Source: Lysobacterales bacterium 15-68-25
Lineage (GTDB): Bacteria; Pseudomonadota; Gammaproteobacteria; Xanthomonadales; Rhodanobacteraceae
DNA length: 64,000 nt
Assembly: GCA_002279065.1 (NCBI GenBank)
Contig: NCKB01000004.1
Coordinates: 288,134-352,133 of the forward strand
Direction of reading: 5' to 3'
A model generated the notes under the pieces. That model was not told the DNA's origin and searched no databases. It saw only the letters and a program-made list of their open reading frames with translations. Below, in pieces: positions 28,572 through 36,848 of the stretch. The position numbers and the translations under genes were made by a program. Within the stretch, counting starts at the first letter, position 1; every line of letters starts with the position of its first letter.

Positions 28572-29441
28572 TCAGCGCAACCAGCCGGCGATCTGCACGG
28601 CTACGGCGGCCGGCGACTTCATCCAGGCGAAGTGGTCGGGCGGCTGGCCCTCCAGCACATCCGCGCCCAGTTCCAGGCACGTCTTGGGTGCGCCCGGCAG
28701 CTTGCCGAGCAGCCAGTCCAGCGATGCGGGCGGCACCAGCCAGTCGTCGACCAGGCGGATGCCCAGCACCGGCAGATCCAGCCTCGACAGAGCATGCTCG
28801 AGATCGACATCCAGCCCGGCCACGACATAGCGGCCGGTGCGTCCGCTGCGCGCCCAGTCGGTTGTCACGCCACGGGCCTCGTTGCCCGCAAAACCCAGGC
28901 GCCGTCCCGGCAGGTGGCCGCGAAGCGCGGCCAACAACGGAGCTGCGCTGTAGGCGATGCGGATCAGCAGGCCGCGCGGGAATGCCCTCCAGAACGGCGA
29001 ACCGCTGGCGACCAGCACCAACCCAGCGAACGCGGTCGGATGCATGGCTGCACACAGCGCCCCCAGTTGTCCGCCCAGGCTGTGCCCACCGATGGCCATC
29101 GGTGTCCCCGGCCACTGGGCACGAGCGCTGGCCAGGGTGGCGGCCAGATCCAGTTCCAGTAGTTCGCGGTAGCCCCAGTTGCAGCGACGACCGGCGCGCC
29201 GGTCGCTGGAACCGATCCCTCGCCACTCGTGGATCGCGGTGGCGATGCCCTGCTGCGCGAGTCGATCGGCCAGCGGCAGATAGTGGCGGGCCGGCACCCC
29301 CATGGCCGGTAGCCACAGGAGTACCCGTCGCGGCATGCGCCCCGAAGCAGGAGACACCAGCATCAGGTCGGCGCGCGCGCCATCGCCGGATCCGACCGGG
29401 AGCACCCGCAGCGGTGCGGACGCGGGGAGCGCGTCGCTCAT
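28572..29441 (-). CDS. Alpha/beta hydrolase
   Basis: A 289-residue serine hydrolase of the alpha/beta fold without signal peptide. The nucleophile elbow is GGHSLGGQ with Ser121; the candidate acid is Asp in LVDDWLVPP and the base is His in PPDHFAWM. The oxyanion region is LPAMGVPARHYLPLADRLA. It resembles predicted esterases or YheT/YbfF-type lysophospholipases but I cannot name a substrate. A hairpin (29515-29548) and the first cold-shock gene lie upstream. Confidence 0.8.
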   Translation of the reverse strand: MSDALPASAPLRVLPVGSGDGARADLMLVSPASGRMPRRVLLWLPAMGVPARHYLPLADRLAQQGIATAIHEWRGIGSSDRRAGRRCNWGYRELLELDLAATLASARAQWPGTPMAIGGHSLGGQLGALCAAMHPTAFAGLVLVASGSPFWRAFPRGLLIRIAYSAAPLLAALRGHLPGRRLGFAGNEARGVTTDWARSGRTGRYVVAGLDVDLEHALSRLDLPVLGIRLVDDWLVPPASLDWLLGKLPGAPKTCLELGADVLEGQPPDHFAWMKSPAAVAVQIAGWLR

Positions 29442-29514
29442 TCCCGTCCTGCCGCGTGCACCCCGCCCTGGCCGATGGTCGGGCAGCGGCGCGAGGATCG
29501 CATCGTCAAGACAC

Positions 29515-29548
29515 GCGCAGGAGGCCAGCGGATGCCGGCCTCCTGCGC
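29515..29548 (-). terminator. Hairpin after first cold-shock gene
   Basis: A 12-bp perfect stem (29515-29526 with 29537-29548) with a 10-base loop, located 24 bases after the stop of the cold-shock gene at 29572. The tail on the minus strand has only a few T residues, so it is a moderate candidate terminator. Confidence 0.7.
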
Positions 29549-29571
29549 GAAATGAAGAACCAACCGGTGGG

Positions 29572-29781
29572 TCAGGCCGGGGTCACTTCCTCGGCCTGCA
29601 GGCCCTTCTGGCCCTGCACCACCTTGAAGGTCACCTTCTGTCCTTCCTTCAGGCTCTTGAAGCCGGCCCCGGTGATCGCGCGGAAATGCACGAACACGTC
29701 CGGGCCGCTTTCGCGGCTGATGAAGCCGAAACCCTTGGCGTCGTTGAACCACTTGACGGTGCCGCTCTCTCGATCCGACAT
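29572..29781 (-). CDS. Cold-shock domain protein, copy 1
   Basis: A 69-residue CspA-family protein. RNP1 is KGFGFISR and RNP2 is DVFVHFRAI, both intact, with the [14 protein letters not shown] start typical of the family. These proteins melt secondary structure in mRNA. It differs from the second copy 260 bases upstream by only 7 of 69 residues (ES/QT at 5-6, ES/DN in the RNP1 loop, A/N, K/Q and K/Q), so they are a recent tandem duplication. It has its own promoter-like sequence and a leader of about 130 bases, as found for cold-inducible csp genes. Confidence 0.95.
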   Translation of the reverse strand: MSDRESGTVKWFNDAKGFGFISRESGPDVFVHFRAITGAGFKSLKEGQKVTFKVVQGQKGLQAEEVTPA

Positions 29782-29922
29782 GACTCACTCCGATTACGCC
29801 TTTCGTGACCGGCTGTCCGCCCGCCCGGGCGGCAGTCGACTGGGTCATGCGCAACGCGGGGACTTCGCGCGGGTCTCACCCCGGCGCTCGCCCACCAAGG
29901 CCTGAGCTGACGCAGTGAAAAA

Positions 29923-29949
29923 AGCATAACGGATTTTCGCGTCGTGCAA
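29923..29949 (-). promoter_or_regulatory. Candidate promoter for cold-shock copy 1
   Basis: On the minus strand TTGCAC (29949-29944) and TATGCT (29928-29923) are separated by 15 bases, slightly short for sigma-70. It would give a leader of ~130 bases before the ATG. The AT-rich patch here stands out from the surrounding DNA. Confidence 0.4.
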
Positions 29950-29984
29950 GGCCCCTACCGGCCACCGGGCACCCGCAAACGAGA

Positions 29985-30010
29985 AAAGCCGGGCATCGCT
30001 GCCCGGCTTT
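29985..30010 (-). terminator. Intrinsic terminator after second cold-shock gene
   Basis: An 11-bp perfect stem (29985-29995 with 30000-30010, loop TCGC) lies 28 bases after the stop at 30039. On the minus strand it runs into TTTTCTCG. This separates the transcription units of the two cold-shock copies. Confidence 0.85.
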
Positions 30011-30038
30011 CCGGTAGGACAGGAGGTTTCCCTGGCGA

Positions 30039-30248
30039 TCAGGCCGGGGTCACTTCCTCGGCCTGCAGACCCTTCTGGCCCTGCACGACCTTGAAGGTGA
30101 CCTGCTGGCCTTCCTGCAGGCTCTTGAAGCCGTTGCCGGTGATCGCGCGGAAATGCACGAACACGTCCGGGCCATTGTCACGGCTGATGAAGCCGAAGCC
30201 CTTGGCATCGTTGAACCACTTGACGGTACCGGTCTGACGATCGGACAT
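30039..30248 (-). CDS. Cold-shock domain protein, copy 2
   Basis: A 69-residue CspA-family protein with intact RNP1 (KGFGFISR) and RNP2 (DVFVHFRAI). It is a near-twin of copy 1 (62 of 69 residues identical). It has its own -10 box (TATAAT on the minus strand) about 160 bases upstream and its own terminator, so each copy is separately transcribed and could respond differently to cold or growth phase. Confidence 0.95.
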   Translation of the reverse strand: MSDRQTGTVKWFNDAKGFGFISRDNGPDVFVHFRAITGNGFKSLQEGQQVTFKVVQGQKGLQAEEVTPA

Positions 30249-30409
30249 GGATTTTCACTCCGTAGGTTTCTGGAATCGGTACCCGACCAGCAAGAGCTGG
30301 CGGGAGCACTGGATTGCGCGGAAATCCTAGGGGTGAAGCGATGAAGCGGATAGGGATCAGCGGCATCGGGTCACGAGACTCTGGTGACCCCGGCAAACAC
30401 AGCAACGCG

Positions 30410-30415
30410 ATTATA
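30410..30415 (-). promoter_or_regulatory. -10 box for cold-shock copy 2
   Basis: A perfect TATAAT on the minus strand (30415-30410) in an unusually AT-rich patch. No good -35 is seen at 16-18 bases. Transcription from here gives a ~155-base leader, matching the long structured leaders of cold-inducible csp mRNAs. Confidence 0.5.
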
Positions 30416-30552
30416 ACCACAGCCCGAAAAACTCCGCGATGCCGGTCATCCATGGCCAATGGGCTATGCCGGCCCCGCAAATGCCTTGCGTTCAGGTTTT
30501 CTCCAGTCGGAGCACAATCCGGTTCGGAACGACACTATCCCGGGAGCGCCCC

Positions 30553-30960
30553 ATGACACATCGATGCCTGGCCCTGCTGGCCTTAGGGCTGTCGGCACTA
30601 CTTGCCGGTTGTGCCGACCAACCCCATCGCAAGCCGCTCACGGGCGCCGACGCGACGGGGCACCCTGCGGCCGCCCACCACCACGCCCCCACGCTCCCTT
30701 CACGCACCGGCATCGCGGCGTGCGACGACTACCTGGCCAGTTACCGTGCCTGCCACCGGGCAGCCGGGATCTTCGCGCCCGACCAGGTCGAGCCCCGCTA
30801 CCTGGAAATGCGCCAGAGCCTGCTGCGCGACTCGATCGACCCGGGCATCCGCCCCCAACTGGCCAACCGCTGCAATGCGCTGGCGCGCGGCATGCGCGAG
30901 GCGCTGCACGGCAAGTCCTGCGAAACCATCCCCGAGCCACCCTCAAGCAATGGCGGCTAG
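30553..30960 (+). CDS. Small lipoprotein, function unknown
   Basis: A 135-residue protein with a lipoprotein signal: LLALGLSALLAGC, lipid cysteine at residue ~20. A histidine- and proline-rich linker (HPAAAHHHAPT) follows, then a domain with four cysteines (AACDDY, YRACH, NRCNA, KSCE) that could form two disulfides in the periplasm. No family recognised. The start ATG at 30553 lies after GGGAG at a good distance. It converges on the YcaQ-like gene with 9 bases between stops. Confidence 0.75.
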   Translation: MTHRCLALLALGLSALLAGCADQPHRKPLTGADATGHPAAAHHHAPTLPSRTGIAACDDYLASYRACHRAAGIFAPDQVEPRYLEMRQSLLRDSIDPGIRPQLANRCNALARGMREALHGKSCETIPEPPSSNGG

Positions 30961-30969
30961 CCTCGCCGA

Positions 30970-32250
30970 TCAACCTGCCGCGAGCGCCGCGCGAAGAAGT
31001 GGCGCGAAGGCGGCTGGCCGCGTCCGCCCCAGCCGGATGCGTGGAGTCCCGTGCCATTCGGCCAGTCGGAGCAAGGCGCACGCCAGCGCTCCGGCCAGCC
31101 CGGCGTCGCCATCGACGCCGGGTTCGAGGAACAGGGCCTTGATCTCGAACTCGCCGCGGACACGGTGCGCCTTGGCGTCCAGTCGGCCAACCAGCGCGCC
31201 GCGATGCAGGATCGGCAGCACGAAGTAACCGAATTGCCGCTTCGGCGCCGGGACGTAGCATTCCAGCGCGTAGTCGAAACCGAACATTCCCTGCAGCCGC
31301 TGCCGGTCCCACACCAATGGATCGAAAGGCGAAAGCACAGCCGTAAGCGTCGCGCGCAGGCGGCCACCTGCCGCCCTGGTCAGCGCGTCGGCGTGATCGG
31401 CATGGACGTAACCGGGCGCATCCCAACCCGCCACATCGACCTGGAGCACTTCGCCCGTGGCCACCAAAGGTCGCATTTCCTGGTCGCTCACCTGTGGCCT
31501 CAACCGGTAGTAGTCGGCAATCCAGCGTGCAGGCACGATTCCCAGCGCGCGCACCGTGTCCGCGATGAAGCGCAGGCGCAGACTCGCCTCTTCCAGGCTG
31601 GTCGCCGCCCCATCGTCCGGCGGCACCAGCCGGTCGCGCACGCGCCCGGCCAGATCGTAGACGCGCTGGAACCGCTCGCGGCGAAGCACCATCAGTTCGC
31701 CCAGCGCAAACCAGGCCTCCAGCCAGCGCTTCTCCGGCTTCCACGACCACCAACCACCGGCGCCGCGATCCTCGCGGACGAAGTCGGCCGAACGCACCGG
31801 CCCGTCCCGGGCGACACGCTCGAGCAGCGCACGCATCTCCGCCGGATGTTCCCGCTGCATGCGTTCGGCATGACGATAGGACCAGTGGTGGCCGCGGCGG
31901 TGTCGCCAGGCGTCGTGCAGCGGGAAGTCCCCGGCGGTGACGAAGCACGCCTCGTGCGCCCAGCACTCAGCCAGGCGCCCGTCGGCCAGGGCCTGCTCGA
32001 GCCATTCGACCGGGTAGTCGCCGAGCCGGGAAAACAGCACCAGGTAGGGGCTGCGCGCGACGACGTGGATGGTGTCGATCTGCAACAGCCGCATGCGCTG
32101 CACCGCATCCACAAGATCCTGCGACCGCGCTCGTCGTCGCGGGGGCGCAAGCAGCCCCTGGGCGTGCAACTGAAGCCTCCTGGCCTGGTCCAAGCGGAGC
32201 GCTGGCGCTACGGCACGCGGCCATCCAGTTGCAGCAGATTGAGATGGCAT
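30970..32250 (-). CDS. YcaQ-like winged-helix DNA glycosylase (AlkZ family)
   Basis: A 426-residue HTH_42 (AlkZ/YcaQ) protein. The family excises alkylated bases or unhooks interstrand crosslinks; its catalytic Q-x-D is visible as Gln57-Ile-Asp59 (LLQIDTIHVVARSPYLVLFSRLG), the spacing used by YcaQ. Other matches are CWAHEA, YDLAGR and the C-terminal LSPFDPLVWDRQRLQGMFGFDYALECYVPAPKR block typical of the group. The start MPSQSA is chosen because the family begins about ten residues before LRLDQARRL; a longer open frame upstream is not similar. Divergent from the EF-hand gene. Confidence 0.87.
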   Translation of the reverse strand: MPSQSAATGWPRAVAPALRLDQARRLQLHAQGLLAPPRRRARSQDLVDAVQRMRLLQIDTIHVVARSPYLVLFSRLGDYPVEWLEQALADGRLAECWAHEACFVTAGDFPLHDAWRHRRGHHWSYRHAERMQREHPAEMRALLERVARDGPVRSADFVREDRGAGGWWSWKPEKRWLEAWFALGELMVLRRERFQRVYDLAGRVRDRLVPPDDGAATSLEEASLRLRFIADTVRALGIVPARWIADYYRLRPQVSDQEMRPLVATGEVLQVDVAGWDAPGYVHADHADALTRAAGGRLRATLTAVLSPFDPLVWDRQRLQGMFGFDYALECYVPAPKRQFGYFVLPILHRGALVGRLDAKAHRVRGEFEIKALFLEPGVDGDAGLAGALACALLRLAEWHGTPRIRLGRTRPAAFAPLLRAALAAG

Positions 32251-32353
32251 TGACACATCCGTTGCTAGCGTGACCGGGCGCCCCCTGCGACCGAACCACT
32301 GTGGTCCAGCCGCCGATGCGCCTTCCCATCGATTCTGGCATGGAGTACCGAAC

Positions 32354-32716
32354 ATGACATTCCGCACGCTCTGGGTCCCTCTCGCCGCTGCCGTCGCGTT
32401 GCTCGCCGCCGGCCAGGCCACGGCCATGCAGTCCGAGAACACGCCCTCCCCGTCACCGGCGGCCACCACCGCGTCGGCAGGCAACGCGGTGTTCCAGACA
32501 CCGCAGGGAGAGGTGACCATCCGCAGCACGCTGCCCCCGGCTCCGACGCACGACACCCCACCGCCGTTCGCCCAGCTTGCCGGCAACGGCAAGTTCATCA
32601 CCCCCGAGCAGGCTGCCGCCTATCCGCTGCTGGCCAACGATTTCGACTACGCCGACAGCAACCGCAACGGCAAGATCAGCGAGGCCGAGTACGACCGCTG
32701 GGTGAAGGGCAAGTAG
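32354..32716 (+). CDS. Exported EF-hand protein
   Basis: A 120-residue protein with a signal peptide (residues 1-24, WVPLAAAVALLAAGQATA), a low-complexity Ser/Pro/Thr/Ala region and one EF-hand loop at the C-terminus (DYADSNRNGKISEAEYDRW), with Asp, Asn, Asn, Lys, Ser and Glu at the calcium-coordinating positions. The single hand suggests Ca2+ binding on dimerisation or a structural role in the periplasm. The ATG at 32354 fits the signal peptide. A textbook terminator follows. Confidence 0.8.
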   Translation: MTFRTLWVPLAAAVALLAAGQATAMQSENTPSPSPAATTASAGNAVFQTPQGEVTIRSTLPPAPTHDTPPPFAQLAGNGKFITPEQAAAYPLLANDFDYADSNRNGKISEAEYDRWVKGK

Positions 32717-32734
32717 GCCGCTGTCGCCCGGACT

Positions 32735-32768
32735 GGCCGGCCGCAGTAACCTGCGGCCGGCCTTTTTT
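32735..32768 (+). terminator. Textbook intrinsic terminator after EF-hand gene
   Basis: A 12-bp perfect GC-rich stem (32735-32746 with 32751-32762), TAAC loop, followed by six T residues (32763-32768). Confidence 0.95.
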
Positions 32769-32804
32769 GTGGCCGAGCCCGCCACCGACATCGAGACCCA
32801 CGTC

Positions 32805-33893
32805 ATGACGACACCTCTGCCCCGGAGCTTTTCCGCCCCGCTCGCCGGCATGCTCGCGCTGGCAAGCGCGACAGCCCATGCGCAGAACCCGGATCCGATG
32901 GATATACGCGCCTGCACCGCGATCGAGAGCGACTCCCAGCGGCTGGCCTGCTACGACAAAGCCACCGGTCGCGATCACCTGCCCATGGCGCAGAAGCGCC
33001 CAAGTCCCGACGACGTGGCCGTGTTCGCCCGCGATGCCGGCAAGAAAACCGAAGGCGATGGCGCCGTGGCCGCGCCGCTGTCCCTGCTCGACTCTCGTTG
33101 GGAACTGTCGCCCGAAGCCAAGCTCGGAACCTTCAATATCCGTGGCTACAAGCCGGTGTACGCCATGCCGGTCTTCGCCACCAGCAACCAGAACGATCGT
33201 CCGACCAGCCCGAATCCCGAAAACACGGCACCGGCACGGATCGCGCTGCAGAACGCGGAAATGAAGTTCCAGTTGAGCCTGAAGACCAAGGTGGCCCAGG
33301 ACGTGTTCGGCGATGCCGGTGGCGACGTCTGGGTCGGCTACACCCAGTCATCGCACTGGCAGCTCTACAACAGCGGCATCTCCCGTCCGTTCCGCGAGAC
33401 CAACTACGAGCCGGAGGCGATGCTGGTGTTCGACACCCACTACGACGTGCTCGGCTGGCAGGGCCGGCTGCTCGGCATCGGTATCGACCACCAGTCCAAC
33501 GGGCGCTCCAACCCGCTCTCGCGCAGCTGGAACCGGGTGATCGCCGACTTCGGCTTCGAGCGCCCCGGCTGGACCGTGATGATCCGGCCGTGGTGGCGGA
33601 TCCCCGAGACCGTGAAAGACGACAACAACCCCGACATCAGCGATTACATGGGACGGACCGAGGCGCAGGTCGTGCACGAGTGGCGCGGCCAGGAATTCGG
33701 CCTGCTGCTGCGCCACTCGCTGCGTGGCGGCAGCCGTAGCCATGGCGCCGGCCAGTTCACCTGGAGCTTTCCGGTCGCCGGCAACCTGCGCGGCTACATG
33801 GAGCTGTTCAAGGGCTACGGCGAGAGCATGATCGACTACAACCACAACGCCACTTACCTGGGCCTGGGCGTGTCGCTGCTCGACTGGTACTGA
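32805..33893 (+). CDS. pldA: Outer-membrane phospholipase A
   Basis: A 362-residue PldA homologue. The catalytic triad fits the E. coli enzyme exactly in spacing: His229, Ser231 (DHQSNGRSNP) and Asn243 (SWNR). The protein is ~75 residues longer than E. coli PldA; the extra N-terminal part after the signal peptide (residues 1-26) contains CTAIESDSQRLACYD, a short two-cysteine module found in several exported proteins of this order. The barrel ends in LGVSLLDWY. It hydrolyses phospholipids that reach the outer leaflet. A GTG at 32769 in frame is rejected in favour of the ATG that starts the signal peptide. Confidence 0.92.
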   Translation: MTTPLPRSFSAPLAGMLALASATAHAQNPDPMDIRACTAIESDSQRLACYDKATGRDHLPMAQKRPSPDDVAVFARDAGKKTEGDGAVAAPLSLLDSRWELSPEAKLGTFNIRGYKPVYAMPVFATSNQNDRPTSPNPENTAPARIALQNAEMKFQLSLKTKVAQDVFGDAGGDVWVGYTQSSHWQLYNSGISRPFRETNYEPEAMLVFDTHYDVLGWQGRLLGIGIDHQSNGRSNPLSRSWNRVIADFGFERPGWTVMIRPWWRIPETVKDDNNPDISDYMGRTEAQVVHEWRGQEFGLLLRHSLRGGSRSHGAGQFTWSFPVAGNLRGYMELFKGYGESMIDYNHNATYLGLGVSLLDWY

Positions 33894-33919
33894 TCACCGT
33901 CGCCCGCCGCCAACGAAAA

Positions 33920-33943
33920 CGCCGCCCGGTGGGGCGGCGCTTT
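33920..33943. terminator. Terminator between pldA and slyD
   Basis: An 8-bp stem CGCCGCCC (33920-33927) with GGGCGGCG (33932-33939), loop GGTG; the plus strand continues CTTTC and the minus strand TTTTCG. It sits between convergent genes and is probably bidirectional. Confidence 0.75.
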
Positions 33944-33966
33944 CATGCATCGGGCGGTCGCAAGCC

Positions 33967-34449
33967 TCAGTGGTGGTGGCCACCCGGACCGTGCACGTGG
34001 CCGTGCTCGCGCTCCTCGTCGGTCGCCTCGCGCACCTCGGTCACCTGCACGTCGAAATGCAGCGTCTGGCCGGCCAGCGGATGGTTGCCGTCGATGTGCA
34101 CCACGCCGTCCTCGACCTTGGTCACGGTGACGTTGATCACGCCCTGCGGGCCGCGGCCCTGGAACTGCATGCCGGGCTGGATGTCCTCCACACCCTGGAA
34201 CGCCTCGCGCGGCACCTGCTGCTCGAGTTCGGCATGGCGCACGCCGTAGCCCTCCTCCGGTGCCACGTCGACCTTGAACTGGTCGCCGGCGGCGCGCCCG
34301 GCCATCTCCTTCTCCAGCCCCGGCACGATCTGGCCGACGCCATGCAGGTAGGTCAGCGGCTCGCGGCCCGCGGAGCTGTCGATCACCGTGCCCTGGTCAT
34401 CGGTCAACGTGTAGTGGAAGGAAACGACGGAGTGGTCGGCAATCTGCAT
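33967..34449 (-). CDS. slyD: FKBP-type peptidyl-prolyl isomerase SlyD
   Basis: A 160-residue SlyD. The FKBP domain is split by the insert-in-flap chaperone domain: YTLTDDQGTVIDSS and GREPLTYLHGVGQIVPGLEKEMAG, then the insert (~residues 65-125), then HPLAGQTLHFDVQVTEVREAT. The C-terminal metal-binding tail is short but histidine-rich (EHGHVHGPGGHHH), consistent with nickel binding and a role in hydrogenase or urease maturation as well as protein folding. Start MQIADHSVV is the family norm. Confidence 0.95.
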   Translation of the reverse strand: MQIADHSVVSFHYTLTDDQGTVIDSSAGREPLTYLHGVGQIVPGLEKEMAGRAAGDQFKVDVAPEEGYGVRHAELEQQVPREAFQGVEDIQPGMQFQGRGPQGVINVTVTKVEDGVVHIDGNHPLAGQTLHFDVQVTEVREATDEEREHGHVHGPGGHHH

Positions 34450-34566
34450 GAGGCTCTCGCGTTGGAAGGGAAAAACGCCGCCAGGACGGAGGCAAGAGGC
34501 CACAAGCCTAACAGATCGACCCGATCCGCCCTGTACAGCGCGGGCACGATGCCCATACTGGCGACC

Positions 34567-36105
34567 ATGCACTCCTCCTTTCTGCGCCGGCTTGCCGCCC
34601 TGCTCTGCCTCGCCCTCGGTGCCGCCCCTGCGTTCGCCTCGGAAGCGCCACCGCCACCCGACACCGCGACGCCCGCGGCGCTGGCCAGCCGCATCGACGC
34701 ACTGATCGACGCGCCGCGCTTCGCCGGGGCCGACTGGGGCATCGAGGTGGTGTCGCTGGACACCGGCCGCACGCTCTACGCGCACCGGGTCGACCGCCTG
34801 CTGGAGCCGGCCTCCACCGCCAAGCTGTTCACCGCGGCGCTGGTGCTGGAGAAGCTCGGCGCAGGCGGGCACACGACCACCCGACTGCTCGGCCACGGGC
34901 CGATCGTCCGTGGACGCCTGCGCGGCTCGCTGGTGCTCTACGGCATGGGCGACCCGACGCTGGGCACGGGGGACAGCGCCGACTGGGCCGACCGGCTGGC
35001 AACGCAACTGGCCGCCCGGGGCATCCGCCGCATCGATGGCGACCTCGTCGCCGACGACACCTACTTCGAGGGGCCGCCGATCGGTGCCGGCTGGGAGGTC
35101 GGCGACCTGCTCGGCGCCTTCGCGGTGCCCGCCACGGCCCTCGTGGTGCAGGAGAACGCCGCGTGGCTGACCATCACGCCCGGCCGGACCGCCGGCGATG
35201 CCGCCGATGTGGTGCTCGATCCGCCGATCGCGATTCCGGACCTGAGCAGCCGCCTGCTAACGGCCGCTGCCGGCAGCGCGCCGGATATCAACCTGTACCG
35301 CGCTCCGGGCGGCGACACCCTGTACGCCTTCGGCAGCGTGCCGGCCGGCGACGCGCCCACGCGCTACCACCTGGCGATGACCGACCCGGCCCGGGTAGCC
35401 GGCGAACAGCTTCGCGAAGCACTGGAGCGCCACGGCATCACCCTGCGCGGGCGCGTACGGGTGCTGCACTGGCCGCAGGAGGACAGCGCCTACCTCGCCC
35501 AGGCCGTGGAACTCGGCGCGGTGGAGTCGCCGGCGTTCGGCGAGATCCTCGAACGGGGCCTCAAGCGCTCGCAGAACCTCTACCTGCAGAACCTGCTGCA
35601 ACTGGCCGGCGTGCAGGCGCGGACCCTGGCCGAGGCCGACGGCACGGCGCCGGTGGGCTTCCTCGGCACCGGCGCCTGGGGGCTGCGCGCGCTCGACGCC
35701 CTGCTGGCACAGATCGGCATCGCCCCGACGCAGGCACGGCTGACCGAGGGCAGCGGCTTGTCGCGGCAGAACCTGGTCACCGCGTCGGCGATGGTCCGCC
35801 TGCTGCAGTACGTGGCCGCCCGACCCTACGCCGCCACGCTGCACGACGACCTGCCGGTCGCCGGCGTGGACGGTTCGCTGGTGGCGCGGATGCGAGGCAC
35901 GCCGGCCGAGGGCGACGTGCACGCCAAGACCGGCTCGATGACCGGCGTGAGCGCGCTGGCCGGCTACGTCACCAGCGCGGGCGGCGAGCACCTGGCGTTC
36001 GCCATCCTCCTCAACCACGACGTACCGCCGGAGGGCGCGCCGCCACCGAGCCGCACGCTCGACGCCATCGCCGAACTGCTGGCGACCTACCGCGGAAAGC
36101 CCTGA
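34567..36105 (+). CDS. dacB: D-alanyl-D-alanine carboxypeptidase/endopeptidase (PBP4)
   Basis: A 512-residue low-molecular-weight PBP with a signal peptide (1-24). The active-site motifs are SxxK at Ser83/Lys86 (PASTAKLFTA), SxN as SQN (RGLKRSQNLYLQNLL) and KTG (HAKTGSMTGVSALAGY). The extra domain between SxxK and SxN (~residues 100-290) is characteristic of PBP4/DacB. It trims pentapeptides and cuts cross-links in the periplasm. ATG 34567 is preferred; ATG 34549 would lengthen the signal peptide by six residues. It converges with gpx, with four bases between stops. Confidence 0.93.
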   Translation: MHSSFLRRLAALLCLALGAAPAFASEAPPPPDTATPAALASRIDALIDAPRFAGADWGIEVVSLDTGRTLYAHRVDRLLEPASTAKLFTAALVLEKLGAGGHTTTRLLGHGPIVRGRLRGSLVLYGMGDPTLGTGDSADWADRLATQLAARGIRRIDGDLVADDTYFEGPPIGAGWEVGDLLGAFAVPATALVVQENAAWLTITPGRTAGDAADVVLDPPIAIPDLSSRLLTAAAGSAPDINLYRAPGGDTLYAFGSVPAGDAPTRYHLAMTDPARVAGEQLREALERHGITLRGRVRVLHWPQEDSAYLAQAVELGAVESPAFGEILERGLKRSQNLYLQNLLQLAGVQARTLAEADGTAPVGFLGTGAWGLRALDALLAQIGIAPTQARLTEGSGLSRQNLVTASAMVRLLQYVAARPYAATLHDDLPVAGVDGSLVARMRGTPAEGDVHAKTGSMTGVSALAGYVTSAGGEHLAFAILLNHDVPPEGAPPPSRTLDAIAELLATYRGKP

Positions 36106-36109
36106 CCGC

Positions 36110-36592
36110 TCACGCCAGGCGCGGCTCGATGTCCTTCGCGATCTTTTCCGGCGTGTCGGTCGGCGCATAGCGGCGGACCACCTGCCCTTCGGCATCGACC
36201 AGGAACTTGGTGAAGTTCCATTTGATCGCCTCGCTGCCCAGGATGCCCTTGCCCTCCTGCTTCAGCCACTTGTACAGCGGATGGGCACCGTCGCCGTTCA
36301 CCTCGATCTTGGCGAACATCGGGAAACTGACCTCGTAGCGGGTGCTGCAGAACTGGCGGATCTCCGCCTCGTCGCCCGGCTCCTGGTGGCCGAACTGGTC
36401 GCATGGGAAGCCGAGCACCACCAGGCCCCGGTCGCGCAGCCGCCGCCACACTGCCTCCAGCCCCTGGTACTGCGGCGTGAATCCGCAGCGCGAGGCGACG
36501 TTCACCACCAGCAGCGTCTTGCCGCGGAACTCGTCGAGCGAGCGCTCGTTGCCATCGATATCGCGTGCGGTGAAGTCGTAGATCGTGGTCAT
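36110..36592 (-). CDS. Glutathione peroxidase family protein
   Basis: A 160-residue GPx/BtuE-type thiol peroxidase. The peroxidatic Cys36 is in NVASRCGFTPQY; Gln and Trp of the tetrad are in GFPCDQFGHQEPG and IKWNFTKFLVD. Cys in GFPCDQF is the usual resolving-type position of thioredoxin-dependent bacterial members. It reduces hydrogen peroxide and lipid hydroperoxides. Start at 36592 gives the canonical MTTIYDFTARDIDG. Confidence 0.93.
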   Translation of the reverse strand: MTTIYDFTARDIDGNERSLDEFRGKTLLVVNVASRCGFTPQYQGLEAVWRRLRDRGLVVLGFPCDQFGHQEPGDEAEIRQFCSTRYEVSFPMFAKIEVNGDGAHPLYKWLKQEGKGILGSEAIKWNFTKFLVDAEGQVVRRYAPTDTPEKIAKDIEPRLA

Positions 36593-36848
36593 GGGCGGAT
36601 CCGCGCGGAGAAGTAAGACGGCAAGCGTGCGCCGGCGCTGGTGCTCGCGCAAGCCGCGGCATATGGATATGAGCAATCGCCAGATGGATGGCCGCCGCGC
36701 GCGGGCTATCGTGGGGCGTCCCCGTTTCGAGATCGCGTCCGATGTCCCTGCTGTTCTCCGGCCTGCTGGCCCTGGCGACGCTGCTCCTGCTGGCCTGGCC
36801 CGGGCTCCGGCGCACGCCGGGGTCCGGCGGCGAAAAGAACGACGCCGC

